Assembly: GCA_945881985.1 (NCBI GenBank)
Contig: CAMCVL010000006.1
Span: 1-64,000, forward strand
From: Rickettsia typhi
GTDB lineage: Bacteria; Pseudomonadota; Alphaproteobacteria; Rickettsiales; Deianiraeaceae
Length of the DNA: 64,000 nt
Direction of reading: 5' to 3'
A model generated the notes under the pieces. That model made no database searches. It was not told the DNA's origin and saw only the letters and a program-made list of their open reading frames with translations. Below are positions 46,887 through 56,688 of this stretch, one piece after another. A program made the position numbers and the translations under genes. Position 1 is the first letter of the stretch; each line of letters starts with the position of its first letter.

Positions 46887-48206
46887 TTAGGCATTACGCT
46901 TGATAATTTGGTTTTTTTTAGTAGATACACTTGCTTTTAACAACTGCTTTGCAGGTGTTTTTTGCAATACCTTATTAGCTTGTTTTACCTTTGCCTCCTC
47001 TTGTTTTTTTGAGTTATTAATAATCAATTTAAGTTGAGGGCGTGATACTTGTGCTTTTTGCTTGTTGTTTGCCGCTAGGTTTTTAGCTTTCTTTACATTT
47101 GATAAATTAGGTAGTTTTTGCTGCAGTTTTGCATCAGTATTTTTTTTGGTAATTTTTTGCTTAGCTGCAGCAACTGCGTTAGATTTTTTTGTAGTTTGGG
47201 TATTTTTTTTAACAACCTCTTTTTTGGCAGAGATTTTTTTGTTAACACTTGTATTTTTTATTTCTAATTTTGCAGGTTTTGCAAGTTTATCGCTTTGTTT
47301 TAACTTACTTACAACAGGCTGCAATTTTGATGCTGCAGAAGGTTGTTTTGTTGTAGAACTTTTTACAATTGACTTAATTGGTGCAGATGTATTTTTTTGG
47401 CTTACCGATTGTTTTGTTTTGGCTTTAACTTGGGTTTTGGTTAAAGTTATCTTTTGTTTTTTGGTAGGAGTAGTTTTTGCAACTGCTGTTTTTACAGCTT
47501 TTGTTGCCAATGGTTTTTGTAAAGATTCCAGCTTTGCCAACATATCTTTCATTGATCTATTTTGTTCTTTTAGGTTTTGCTCTTGAGGGTTGACTATTAG
47601 GTCCCTAATGGCTACGATTTGCCCATTTGGTTTTTTGTGAAGTATGCTAATTAAACCGGTATCCTTGCTAATAAAAACAAGTAGGCTTAAGTTTTCAAGG
47701 TCCATTTTCATGTATGCCTCTTCTATTGTCATTGCCAATGCCTCAAGATTGCTAGTGCCCCAGTAATTTTTTACTTCTTTTGGATTTGTTTTAAGTCCTG
47801 TGTAGCTAAGTTCTAAAAAATCATCAACAAAATCTTCTATATTTAAAATTTCAGTACTTAATGCAATTTTATTAACCTTGTTACGGGTGTTTATCAAACC
47901 TTCGGCATTTTGTAGATGTTTTTTAATTTTTTCTTTGTGTCTTCTAACCTTGGACTCAAGTTGGGTTAAGGCAATTTGTATTGCATCTTCAATGTCTTGA
48001 CCCTTGCCCTTAGATGTTATATTTAATATTGTTTTTGAAGAGTGCCTTACAAAAACAGTGCATATAAAATCACTATTTTGCTTTTGAGTATCTATGGTAA
48101 ATGTAAAATCATCGTAGTCAAGCTGACCTAGATTAGCTTTACATTTGCTGATAATTTTGTTTTTGATGTTGTTGTTTGGAATTAGATTTTCGTATTGTAT
48201 CTTCAT
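46887..48206 (-). CDS. hpf: Long-form ribosome hibernation factor with lysine-rich tail
   Basis: Residues 1-96 match the S30AE (HPF/RaiA) domain: FTFTIDTQK, VFVRHSSKTILNITSKGKGQDIEDAIQIAL as strands plus helix, ending LESKVRRHKEKIKKH. Residues about 145-205 match the long-HPF dimerisation domain (LAMTIEEAYMKMDLENL, SLLVFISKDTGLISILHKK). Residues 230-439 are an added low-complexity tail rich in Lys, Thr, Ala, Gln and Ser, strongly basic. Normal long HPF is near 190 aa. It would dimerise idle ribosomes; the tail may bind RNA, DNA or polyphosphate. Family call from motifs; tail role unknown. Confidence 0.8.
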   Translation of the reverse strand: MKIQYENLIPNNNIKNKIISKCKANLGQLDYDDFTFTIDTQKQNSDFICTVFVRHSSKTILNITSKGKGQDIEDAIQIALTQLESKVRRHKEKIKKHLQNAEGLINTRNKVNKIALSTEILNIEDFVDDFLELSYTGLKTNPKEVKNYWGTSNLEALAMTIEEAYMKMDLENLSLLVFISKDTGLISILHKKPNGQIVAIRDLIVNPQEQNLKEQNRSMKDMLAKLESLQKPLATKAVKTAVAKTTPTKKQKITLTKTQVKAKTKQSVSQKNTSAPIKSIVKSSTTKQPSAASKLQPVVSKLKQSDKLAKPAKLEIKNTSVNKKISAKKEVVKKNTQTTKKSNAVAAAKQKITKKNTDAKLQQKLPNLSNVKKAKNLAANNKQKAQVSRPQLKLIINNSKKQEEAKVKQANKVLQKTPAKQLLKASVSTKKNQIIKRNA

Positions 48207-48994
48207 AAAATAATAGATAAAAAACAATTTAAATGCAATTAAACTTAAAATGCATTATTATATATAGCCTTACAATCTATCTTAAACACTTTACAACTTA
48301 CAAGAAAATCTTATTACTTTAAACTAATTTTTAAGATATATAAAGCTTAAAAAGTAGTGTGTTATATATATTTATATTGTCAATAAAAAAATAAAAAAAT
48401 TATGATAAAATTACACTTTATGGTTGTGCTATTCTTAAAAATGCTGAATATTATACTCATCAACAATAAACTTTAAATATAACAAGATAAAAATTATAAT
48501 ATAATCACATTGGATAAGTATTAAGTTTGTTGCAAGGTTTTATTGTGTAAAATACCCACTGCAAAGATTGCAATCTTATTGCTCTTTACAAGTTAAGCTT
48601 GTAGCGGAATCAAAAAAATCATAAAACAAGATGTTACAAACAAAAGATAAATATGTAAATACTTGTTGCAATTATACAAAGCTTAAAATATATTTTATTT
48701 GTTTGCTTTGTGGGGCGAGAGGTGCCTTTTTTTATGCTGTATTGCGGTTTAATGCTAATGCTAACATCATAAAAAAGGGTAGCTACTGCCGCTTTGTAAC
48801 GCAAATTTTTGTATATTTTTTATATTGTGTTGCACTTTGTGCTTTGGTTTTAGTAGCTTGCTTTTGTTACATTATAGCCCTTGATATGGGTTTTTAGTTA
48901 AAATAATTTTGCAAGTTAATTGGCAGTTGCAGCTTTGCCTGCCTTAAGCTACTGGCATTTAGCACTTTGTGCTGTATTTTTTGATTTATTTATT
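48207..48994. other. AT-rich divergent intergenic region (hpf / pnp)
   Basis: About 790 bp with no gene I can support. An 88-codon frame at 48631-48897 is Cys- and Phe-rich and looks accidental. The left half is very AT-rich with TA-rich runs. A GATTGCAATC palindrome (about 48567) and a small ACAAG/CTTGT stem (about 48588-48602) are the only structures that stood out. It must contain the hpf and pnp promoters. Confidence 0.5.
48881..48909 (+). promoter_or_regulatory. Possible pnp promoter
   Basis: TTGATA (48881-48886), 17-bp spacer, TAATTT (48904-48909), about 85 nt upstream of the pnp ATG. The -10 is a poor match. The intervening leader may be the target of PNPase autoregulation, as in other bacteria, but no RNase III-type stem is evident. 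Confidence 0.3.
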
Positions 48995-51109
48995 ATGTTT
49001 AAAATTACTAAAAAAAGCTTTGAAATAGGAGGTAAAACAATATCGCTTGAAACTGGCGAGCTTGCAAGGCTTGCAGATGCATCAGTGCTTGCAACCTTTG
49101 GTGGTACAATGGTTTTGTGTAATGTTGTTTATGACAAAAAAAAGGGGGTTAGTAACGATTTCTTCCCGTTAATGGTTGTTTATCAGGAAAAATACTACGC
49201 TTGTGGGCGAATTCCGGGTGGTTTTTTAAAAAGGGAGGGCAAGCCTAGCGAGACTGAGATTTTAACCTCAAGGCTTATTGACCGCAGTATTAGACCACTT
49301 TTTGACGAGAGCTTTACAAACGATGTTCAGGTTATTTGCACAGTTTTATCCTACGACAAAAACTACCCTACGGACTTTACCGCAATGCTTGCTGCCTCTG
49401 CAGCTTTAAAGCTTAGTGGAGTGCCTATTTTGCACACTCCTGCAGGGGTAAAAATTGGTTACGACAAAGGGGAATATATTGTCAACCCAAGCCAAGAGTC
49501 TAGTTTGGACTTGTTTGTGTCCGGTACAAAGGATTCCATATTGATGGTTGAAAGCCAAGCAAAAGAGCTAAGTGAATCGCAGATTGTTGGGGCAATTGAA
49601 CTAGCTCAGGCAAAGCTTTCTGAGCTTTGTACCTTTGTTGACGCATTTGCTGAGGAGGCTGGCTCAAAACCAAGATTTGTTTGCGAGCCAAAAGATAATT
49701 CTGCCCTTAAAGCCGCAATTGAAGCGGACTTTAAACAGGCGATTGATGAGGCTGTAAAAATTACTACAAAAACCGAAAGATACGCAAAAATTGACGAAAT
49801 TAAAGCTTTAGTTGTAGCAAAATTTGCTGGTAAAGATGGTGCCGAGCCTAGCGAAAAGCTTGTTCTTGAGGTGTTTAAGTCAATACAAAAGGAACTTGTG
49901 CGTAAAAGAATTACAGACGAAGGTATAAGAATCGACGGGCGTAAGCTTGACGAAATTAGACCAATTTCCATACGCACATCAGTTTTACCATCGGCTCATG
50001 GCTCTGCATTGTTCACAAGGGGCGAAACGCAGGCTCTTGCAGTGCTTACTCTTGGTGGAGAAAAAGAGGAACAACTCATTGAAAACCTTGATGGGGTCAC
50101 AAAAAATAGATTTATGCTGCATTACAACTTTCCTGCATTCTCTGTCAACGAGGTAGGTAGATACTCTGGCATTGGCAGAAGGGAAGTGGGGCACGGCAAG
50201 CTTGCGTTTAAAGCAATTGAGGTGTGCTTGCCATCTAAGGATTATTACCCTCATGCAATAAGAATTGTATCTGAGATTTTGGAGTCCAACGGCTCATCAT
50301 CAATGGCTACAGTTTGCGGTTCATCCCTTGCTTTAATGGACGCAGGCGTGCCTTTTAAAAAGCATGTTGCCGGCATAGCAATGGGGCTTGTTAAGGAGGG
50401 TGACAAGGTTGCAGTGTTGTCGGACATCTTGGGTGACGAGGACTTTTTAGGCGATATGGACTTTAAAGTTGCCGGTACAAGGGATGGTATTACCGCTTTG
50501 CAAATGGATATAAAAATTACAGGTGTTGATGTTGCTTTACTTAAAACGGCAATCGAGCAGGCAAAGGCTGGCAGGTCCTACATTGAGGCAAAAATGGACG
50601 CAGTTATTTGCAAGCCATCGGAGGCGGAGAGACCTTCGATGCCAAAGTTTTTATCTATTTCAATTGATGCAAACAGAGTGCGTGAGGTAATAGGGCAGGG
50701 TGGTAGCGTAATTAAGTCCATCTCGGAATACTCGGGTGCTAGCATTGATGTATCGCGGGACGGAACAATTAAAATCACCGCCGACTCAAACGCTGGACTT
50801 GCAAAAGCTCGCCAAGCTATTGAAGATGTTTTGTTTAGACTTGAAGAAGGCAAGATCTACGATGTAATGGTAACAAAAGTTGTTGACAGCTATGCAATTG
50901 TAACAACCGAAAGCGGCAAAACAGGCATGCTACACATTACCGATGTGTCTCATTCTAACCTTGAAAACATATCCTTTGCTCTTTGCGAGGGTGAAAGACT
51001 AAAAGCAAAGCTTCTTGACTTTGGCGATAGCGGTAGAATGAAGTTTTCCATCAAAAATATCAATCAGGAAACTGGTGAGGAATTTAACCCAGAAAGCGAC
51101 AAGTTTTAA
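48995..51109 (+). CDS. pnp: Polyribonucleotide nucleotidyltransferase (PNPase)
   Basis: Phosphorolytic 3'-5' RNA degradation. Domain order: RNase PH 1 (FKITKKSFEIGGKTISLETG, FGGTMVLCNV), alpha-helical linker, RNase PH 2 (TRGETQALAVLTLGG, SEILESNGSSSMATVCG, DILGDEDFLGDMDFKVAGT), KH (REVIGQGGSVIKSISEYSGA) and S1 (GKTGMLHITDVSHSN). 704 aa from the ATG at 48995; an upstream GTG/TTG-type extension to 48920 is not supported. rpsO, the usual upstream neighbour, is absent. Confidence 0.96.
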   Translation: MFKITKKSFEIGGKTISLETGELARLADASVLATFGGTMVLCNVVYDKKKGVSNDFFPLMVVYQEKYYACGRIPGGFLKREGKPSETEILTSRLIDRSIRPLFDESFTNDVQVICTVLSYDKNYPTDFTAMLAASAALKLSGVPILHTPAGVKIGYDKGEYIVNPSQESSLDLFVSGTKDSILMVESQAKELSESQIVGAIELAQAKLSELCTFVDAFAEEAGSKPRFVCEPKDNSALKAAIEADFKQAIDEAVKITTKTERYAKIDEIKALVVAKFAGKDGAEPSEKLVLEVFKSIQKELVRKRITDEGIRIDGRKLDEIRPISIRTSVLPSAHGSALFTRGETQALAVLTLGGEKEEQLIENLDGVTKNRFMLHYNFPAFSVNEVGRYSGIGRREVGHGKLAFKAIEVCLPSKDYYPHAIRIVSEILESNGSSSMATVCGSSLALMDAGVPFKKHVAGIAMGLVKEGDKVAVLSDILGDEDFLGDMDFKVAGTRDGITALQMDIKITGVDVALLKTAIEQAKAGRSYIEAKMDAVICKPSEAERPSMPKFLSISIDANRVREVIGQGGSVIKSISEYSGASIDVSRDGTIKITADSNAGLAKARQAIEDVLFRLEEGKIYDVMVTKVVDSYAIVTTESGKTGMLHITDVSHSNLENISFALCEGERLKAKLLDFGDSGRMKFSIKNINQETGEEFNPESDKF

Positions 51110-51127
51110 TATCAATTTGTTTAGACT

Positions 51128-52348
51128 ATGAGGCTCTTGCTTTATCTTTTTGCAATCTTGATTGCTTATTTTGCAATATCAAAGATTGCAACTAAGATTA
51201 TCAAAAAAAAGAGCCTGCAAAAGCATGGTCGTAACTTTTTATATGTCAATTCAACATCTCTATCTCTTTTAACAAGTATTTGGCTAGGGGTGAGCTTTGT
51301 TGCTATGCTGGTGTTTTTTCAGAGCTTTGCTGGTCATAATCAAATTTTGGAGCTTTTTATTGCCTGCATTTTTGTTGCAGTTTTTTTGTTTGCAACAAAT
51401 ATCTTTATATTCAAAAAGGCAAAAAAAACCAAGCTTACCAATATATCAAAGTATGTTGATGGCACAACAAAGTTTTTTATGAAGCTTGTTGTGTATTTTT
51501 CAATAGCCATAACCATAATAACCTTTATAACCCTTTGCCTTGAAAGCTACAAATTTTTTAAAAGCGTGCCAGTGTTGGACTTTTTGTTTGGGCTAAAATG
51601 GTATCCAGACGACTATGATTTTGAAGGTTCAAAAGCTTTTGGTTTTGTTCCTTTGTTTTTAGGCACAATGCTAACATCAATTTTATCCATCTGCTTTGCC
51701 TTGCCAGTTGGTGTTTGCTGTGCAATTTACATATCGGAATATGCAAGCGAGTCCGCAAACGGCATCTTAAAATCTGTTTTAGAGGTGTTATCTGGGGTGC
51801 CAACAATAGTGTATGGCTATTTTGCCGCCTTTGTGTTTTCGCCATTTTTTGTAAAATTTTGGGGATTTGTTGGTTTTAATGTATCTTTTGAAAGTGCAAT
51901 TAACGCATCTTTTGTAATAGGTGTAATGATTGTGCCATATGTTGCAAGCCTCTGCTACGACATATTTAGGGCAATGCCATCAAGCTTAAGGCACTATTCC
52001 TTTGCTATGGGAATTACAAAATACGAGATGATAAAAGAGGTTTTGTTGCCATATGCAAAGCCAAAGCTTTTTAGCGTTGTCACCTTAGCCCTGTCCCGTG
52101 CCATGGGCGAGACAATGATAGTTGTTATGTCCGCTGGTCTTATGGCAAATCTTAGTTTAAATCCTTTTGAAAGCTCAACGACCATAACCGTTCAAATTGC
52201 AGAGCTTTTAACTGGTGATAGCGAGTTTGGCTCTGTTAAAAGCCTATCTGCATTTGCCTTATCTTTTGCCCTTTTTTTAACAACTTTGTTAATAAGCTTT
52301 GTGGCAATGGTTTTATCCCGTAGATACGAGGCAAAGTACGGGATATAG
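51128..52348 (+). CDS. pstC: Phosphate ABC transporter permease
   Basis: Inner-membrane channel subunit. 406 aa: an extra N-terminal membrane region (about residues 1-105), then the permease domain with FGFVPLFLGTMLTSILSICFALPVG, AIYISEYAS, LEVLSGVPTIVYGYFAA, and the EAA-like loop before ALSRAMGETMIVVMSAG. The GETMIV motif favours PstC. 18 nt after pnp; pstB lies far upstream in the window and pstA and pstS are not seen. Confidence 0.88.
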   Translation: MRLLLYLFAILIAYFAISKIATKIIKKKSLQKHGRNFLYVNSTSLSLLTSIWLGVSFVAMLVFFQSFAGHNQILELFIACIFVAVFLFATNIFIFKKAKKTKLTNISKYVDGTTKFFMKLVVYFSIAITIITFITLCLESYKFFKSVPVLDFLFGLKWYPDDYDFEGSKAFGFVPLFLGTMLTSILSICFALPVGVCCAIYISEYASESANGILKSVLEVLSGVPTIVYGYFAAFVFSPFFVKFWGFVGFNVSFESAINASFVIGVMIVPYVASLCYDIFRAMPSSLRHYSFAMGITKYEMIKEVLLPYAKPKLFSVVTLALSRAMGETMIVVMSAGLMANLSLNPFESSTTITVQIAELLTGDSEFGSVKSLSAFALSFALFLTTLLISFVAMVLSRRYEAKYGI

Positions 52349-52389
52349 TTCTGGGTCAAATTAAATCTTGTGAGATAACTTGGTGATAA

Positions 52390-54008
52390 TCATAATTTTA
52401 AATTGGATTTACTATTGCAAAATCCCCCTTCTATTGTATCTAGATTTTTTACCTTAATACCGCTACAAGATATGATTGACTGATATATTGCCAAGTGATT
52501 TGTTGGTTTTGTTGATTTATTAAGGATTGAGTCATAAATATCCTTATGTTGCTTAATGTACTTTGAGGACATCCAAACAAAAAATGGTATTTGTTTTTGA
52601 ATTTCTGGCTCTTTGCCATTTGGTAAAACAATTCCGTGACTATATTTACCACCTTACCCAGCATTTCGGCATGATCTGGGGCAAAAAATATTATTGCATT
52701 TTCATCTTGTAAAAGTTTAAAAATTTTTGCCAAAATTTCGTCGGTATAAATTACCGTATTATCGTAGCTATTATCCATAGCTAATTTACCATCAGTTTTA
52801 AAGCAGGCTTTTAAGGATTGCTTTTTACAGATTGGCATTAGGATATTACTCTTGTTTGCTATAAGTTTTTCTATGCCGTAATAAGAATGGGAGCCAAGCA
52901 TTTGAACAACACTAAATGTTTTGCGATTTTTAAATTCTATAACATCTTTTTTAATAAAGACTTCAATGTCGCCATCCCTAATGTAATTATTAAGATTTAA
53001 ATTACAGTTTGTAAGCAAAGAAGGTAATATAGGCTTAAAAATATGTGTACTATGAGGACTGCGAAGTGTTGTGTAAAAACCGGCAGATTTAAATATCTTT
53101 AGCAAGTCAAAATTACTACCAGATAAACTTCCGCTTAGCATGCAAGGCACTGATTGTGCGGTTGTAATGCCACAAGATATAGCTGGCATTTTAAAATTAA
53201 TTAATCTACCACTTTTGCTTTCCTTAATTAAGTTTGGGGTTGTGTTTTTACCGTATCCATTAATACCCATTCTGTCAAACCTTAGGGATTCGCCAATTAT
53301 GTAGTAAATTTTTAGGTCTGAGTCGCCATTATGAGGGTCAAAGGTTTCAATTTGTACTGCGGCATTGTTTTTGTTGCCAGTATTAACTAACATCAAAGCA
53401 GAATACAGTACGCTTACCGGTGCAGAGTGGATGATGTTTTTGATAAAGTAAGCTTTATGTATGTTATTCTTTTTTTGAGAACCAAATGTTTTATGCCAAA
53501 AGCTTTGCGGCATTGCAAAGCAAAATAATAAAGTTGCACAGCAAAAAGTAGCTAAAAAACCAAGGTAAAACCTTGTAGATGTCAATTTAATGCAATCCCT
53601 ATTTGCAAAAACAAAAACAAAACTTACGCTTACAACAATAGCAATAATTACATAGTCCATTACCCCCATAATTGTAGATGCTTCGTTGTGCTCTGGGTGT
53701 AATGCCGCATAAAGAGTTTGTGGCGTTATGATGAATCCATTGTTAATTTGCAATGTTATTGTAAGTGCCGAAGTTAAAACAATCACAAAGAAAATCATTT
53801 TAAACAAAGTTGCATTAAAGCTAAAGAGCGCGGAAACTAAATGCAAAATAAGTATTTGCAGTGTAAATATGCAGATAAATGTACCAACTTTAATAAGAAG
53901 TATGTTAGATAGGTCAGCTTTGGCAGTTAAAAAAGATGATATGCATGAAATAAAAATAAAAACCAAACCGCAAAATGTTAATTGATTTTTTATTTTACTT
54001 ATTAACAT
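52390..54008 (-). pseudogene. eptA: EptA-like lipid A phosphoethanolamine transferase, frameshifted
   Basis: Five N-terminal membrane helices and a periplasmic sulfatase-fold domain. The metal and catalytic parts are visible: IIGESLRFDR (Glu ligand), SCGITTAQSVPCML (nucleophile Thr between disulfide Cys), FFAPDHAEML (Asp-His). Just after that, near 52653-52656, the frame breaks. The other frame continues with GGKYSHGIVLPNG (the missing His ligand), IPFFVWMS and 60 more codons to a TGA at 52390. Restoring one base gives 539 codons, the family length. As it stands the product loses its last His ligand. Genuine decay, phase change or a sequencing error are all possible. Confidence 0.8.
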
Positions 54009-54051
54009 TTGCAATAAGCACAGTGATTTAAAGATAATTACAAAATATTTA

Positions 54052-54570
54052 TTAGCGAATTGTAAAACTCTTGCGTATTTCAAGCAAAAGCAATATTGCA
54101 GTGCCAATGCAAATTGATGCATCGGCAATGTTAAAAGCTGGCCAGTGATGGTTGTATATGTGAAAATCTAAAAAATCCACAACGCCCCCAATGCTTGCCC
54201 TATCGGTAATGTTACCTGCGGCACCAGCTAGTATAGCGGTAAAGGCAAGCTTTTCGTAAAAACTGGAAGATGTTGCAGCTAGCACAAAAACAACAATAGA
54301 TATAAAACCAGCAACAAAAAGCAAAAACCATCTTGCCCCAAGGCCAGACATAAAGCCAAAACTTACTCCGTCGTTTAAAACAAAAACTATGTTAAAAAAA
54401 GAGGTAACTTCAAAATGAGCTTCGCTTGTAACTAAGCTTGCACAGACGGCAAACTTTGTTAGTCTGTCCGCCGTGTATAAAGTTGCAAAAAGGCAAAACA
54501 TAAATAGTATCATCTTTTTACCATTGTTTTGCCTTGCTAGGTTTGTATAATGTTTAATTAATTTAATCAT
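54052..54570 (-). CDS. lspA: Lipoprotein signal peptidase
   Basis: Aspartyl peptidase II that removes the signal peptide from diacylglyceryl-prolipoproteins. The catalytic Asp pair sits in AGAAGNITDRASIGGVVDF and PAFNIADASICIG; DRLTKFAV and FNIVFVLNDGVSFGF are also typical. 172 aa, four helices. Part of clpP-unknown-lolA-GNAT-lspA-eptA on the minus strand. Confidence 0.95.
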   Translation of the reverse strand: MIKLIKHYTNLARQNNGKKMILFMFCLFATLYTADRLTKFAVCASLVTSEAHFEVTSFFNIVFVLNDGVSFGFMSGLGARWFLLFVAGFISIVVFVLAATSSSFYEKLAFTAILAGAAGNITDRASIGGVVDFLDFHIYNHHWPAFNIADASICIGTAILLLLEIRKSFTIR

Positions 54571-54596
54571 GTTTTTTAATATAGTAATTTTATTAG

Positions 54597-55304
54597 TTAT
54601 TTATCATTTGTATTAAACAATCTTTGCTCTAAATCTTTTGCAAAACTTATCCAGCTTGCATCCAAAAAATGGTAATTGCCTTTTTGAATATAGTCAACAA
54701 ATTGCTGCAAGCTAAGCGAGAAGATGTTAACATCAATATATTCGCCTTTCCAAAATTTGTAGTTTTGCAAAAGCCCTTCGTGCTTAAATCCAAGCTTGTT
54801 TTTAAGAATGTGTATTGACCTATGATTATCCTTTGTAGTTGTTGCTTGTAGCCTTACTGCATGTAGGTTTAAAAAAGCAAAGGCGGACACAAAACGCAAA
54901 ACAGATGTAATAATGCCCCTGCCTTGGTAGCTTGGCATTATGTCGTAGGCAAGCTCAAGTCTGCGATGATATTTGTTCCAATCAATAAATCCGCAGCCAC
55001 CAATTAGGCTATTTGTTTTTTCCTCGGCTATGCACCAGTAAAGCATTTCTCTTTTATAAAAGCCAGAGACTCTGTGCCTAAGCTCATCCATTGCCTCAGC
55101 TTTTGTTTTAAAAACCAAGCCGTCTGGCAAAAATTCTCTAATGCCTGGGGAGTTGTAAAAAGCATAGTAATCTGCCGCATCATCATCGCTATGTTTGCGT
55201 AAGATGTATCTGTTACCATCTTTGTCTGTTATTCCTTTAATAACCGGAAAATCGTTAAATGTTTTGCGATAAATTTCGCTTAACTCAGTTAAGGAAGTTG
55301 ACAT
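54597..55304 (-). CDS. GNAT-family N-acetyltransferase (RimJ/RimL-like)
   Basis: 235 aa. Acetyl-CoA motif A is seen as RLELAYDIMPSYQGRGIITSVLRF, followed by AVRLQATTTKDNHRSIHILKNKLGFKHEG, the usual RimJ/RimL layout. Probably acetylates a protein N-terminus or a small molecule; the substrate is not predictable. It is 3 nt after lolA and 26 nt before lspA, so it is likely cotranscribed with them. Confidence 0.87.
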   Translation of the reverse strand: MSTSLTELSEIYRKTFNDFPVIKGITDKDGNRYILRKHSDDDAADYYAFYNSPGIREFLPDGLVFKTKAEAMDELRHRVSGFYKREMLYWCIAEEKTNSLIGGCGFIDWNKYHRRLELAYDIMPSYQGRGIITSVLRFVSAFAFLNLHAVRLQATTTKDNHRSIHILKNKLGFKHEGLLQNYKFWKGEYIDVNIFSLSLQQFVDYIQKGNYHFLDASWISFAKDLEQRLFNTNDK

Positions 55305-55307
55305 ACA

Positions 55308-55976
55308 TTACTTTTTAAATCTATCAGGCGTTTGGGTTTTTGTTGTTACATCAAAAATACTATCCTTGATGGCATTGTCGTAGTTGGTTTTGGTCATGTT
55401 TAGCACAGCCTTTGCGGAGGAGTCTTCCTTTGATATAACAAATATTTGCTTTAAATCTAGGCTGCCATTTGCTTTTTTTGCAAAAAGGAGTTTAAAAGAA
55501 CCTTCCTGTGGCATGTCTGTTTTTTCAAACTCTACCGATACCGATGTGTCAGTTTCCTGCTGAGATATAACTTTAACATCGCTATCGCTAAATAAAAATA
55601 CTCTTTTTATCAAAAGTGATACTATGGTTTTTTCGGCAGATAGAAAACTTACCTGATCTCTCTTGCGGTCGTAATAGGTGATAACACCGTTATTAACAAC
55701 AACTGTCAAGGGTAGGGCATCGTCGTATTGTAGCAAAATTTTATTAGGTCTTTTTATAAAAAGCTTACCGCTCACCGTAAAGCCAGAGCCATCTGTTTGC
55801 ACAAAGTCGGCGGTAAAGCTTTTAAGATTATTAAAAAAATCCTCAATTGTTTGCGTAGGTAAGTTAAAATTTTTGTATGTAGATGCTTCGTCCTTCACCT
55901 TTAGGGCGTCGCTTGCTGCGTATCCACACAAAGGTTGCAAAACAATGCACAAAAAAACTAAACAAATTTTTAACAT
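55308..55976 (-). CDS. lolA: Outer-membrane lipoprotein carrier LolA
   Basis: Periplasmic chaperone ferrying lipoproteins from LolCDE to the outer membrane. Signal peptide to about GYAAS; then LKSFTADFVQTDGSGFTVSGKLFIKRPNKILLQYDDALPL, the classic LolA fold start, and a late TKTNYDNAIKDSIFDV. About 222 aa from the ATG at 55976. Together with lgt and lspA it completes much of the lipoprotein pathway in this window. Confidence 0.92.
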   Translation of the reverse strand: MLKICLVFLCIVLQPLCGYAASDALKVKDEASTYKNFNLPTQTIEDFFNNLKSFTADFVQTDGSGFTVSGKLFIKRPNKILLQYDDALPLTVVVNNGVITYYDRKRDQVSFLSAEKTIVSLLIKRVFLFSDSDVKVISQQETDTSVSVEFEKTDMPQEGSFKLLFAKKANGSLDLKQIFVISKEDSSAKAVLNMTKTNYDNAIKDSIFDVTTKTQTPDRFKK

Positions 55977-55990
55977 ATATTTGATAATTA

Positions 55991-56680
55991 CTAAACTACC
56001 GCAATAAAACAATTTACATCTAAAGTTATGCAAAGTTTTTTATATTTTTCAATATATTCTTTTTCCAGATTGTAAAAAAAGCTTTTTGGCAACACGCCTT
56101 TTGCAAATCCACCTTGCACGCAAACAGGTCCGCCAAGCTCTCTTGTAAAGCTTAGCATTTTTTTAAAACTGGTAAATTGCAGCTGATAGCTTAAATTTAA
56201 AACGCTAGGATCTCCAAACCCAGCCTGCGACATAAGCATGCCAAGTATTTGAGTGTCAATTCCGGGCATTGTCATTTGATAGGCACCTTTTATCATTTTA
56301 GTTTGCAAGTTTAAACTTGTTAAAGCTAACTCCTGCAGATTTTTTACCCCAAAAAATGCACCGCAAAATATATCTATTTTATTTGTTTTTAGCTCATTTT
56401 TTATTTCGCTAAGCAAGGTTTTTATGTTATTTTTGTAATGCAGGGTAAAAAAACTATGTCCAATTTTATCCTCCTTACCTTGCATTAAAATAAATATATC
56501 TTTAACAACGCATTGCACTTGATGCTTAACAAAGGCGACAAAATCAGCTGCCGCTGGGTTGTGTGTTGCAAGGTTAAAATCAAGAGTTTTTAAGCTACAA
56601 AGATCCGCAGCTTTGCAGATGGTAAAGGGATGTCTATCTTTTAAAAATCTATTGTTTTTGCAAAAAATATCCCTAAACAT
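55991..56680 (-). CDS. Cytoplasmic protein of unknown function
   Basis: 229 aa with no signal peptide or membrane helix. I do not recognise the family. Alternating strands and helices (CVVKDIFILMQGKED, KIDIFCGAFFGV, GGPVCVQGGFAKGVLP, ITLDVNCFIAVV) suggest an alpha/beta enzyme-like fold, perhaps a barrel. It is 8 nt after clpP and 14 nt before lolA, so it is expressed with them. Confidence 0.7.
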   Translation of the reverse strand: MFRDIFCKNNRFLKDRHPFTICKAADLCSLKTLDFNLATHNPAAADFVAFVKHQVQCVVKDIFILMQGKEDKIGHSFFTLHYKNNIKTLLSEIKNELKTNKIDIFCGAFFGVKNLQELALTSLNLQTKMIKGAYQMTMPGIDTQILGMLMSQAGFGDPSVLNLSYQLQFTSFKKMLSFTRELGGPVCVQGGFAKGVLPKSFFYNLEKEYIEKYKKLCITLDVNCFIAVV

Positions 56681-56688
56681 TAGGTTGT

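Noticed and set aside
47062..47586. 174-codon plus-strand frame resembling a Phe/Leu/Val-rich membrane protein
   Set aside because: It is the antisense of the lysine-rich hpf tail (AAA/AAG antisense gives Phe/Leu), an expected artefact.
48631..48897. 88-codon frame upstream of pnp, rich in Cys and Phe
   Set aside because: Composition looks like random AT-rich translation, there is no signal or family pattern, and no ribosome binding site; kept only as a remark in the intergenic entry.
55991..56680. Idea that the unknown gene beside clpP is a methylenetetrahydrofolate reductase-like barrel
   Set aside because: Only loose resemblance in one strand-helix segment; none of the folate or FAD motifs could be placed.
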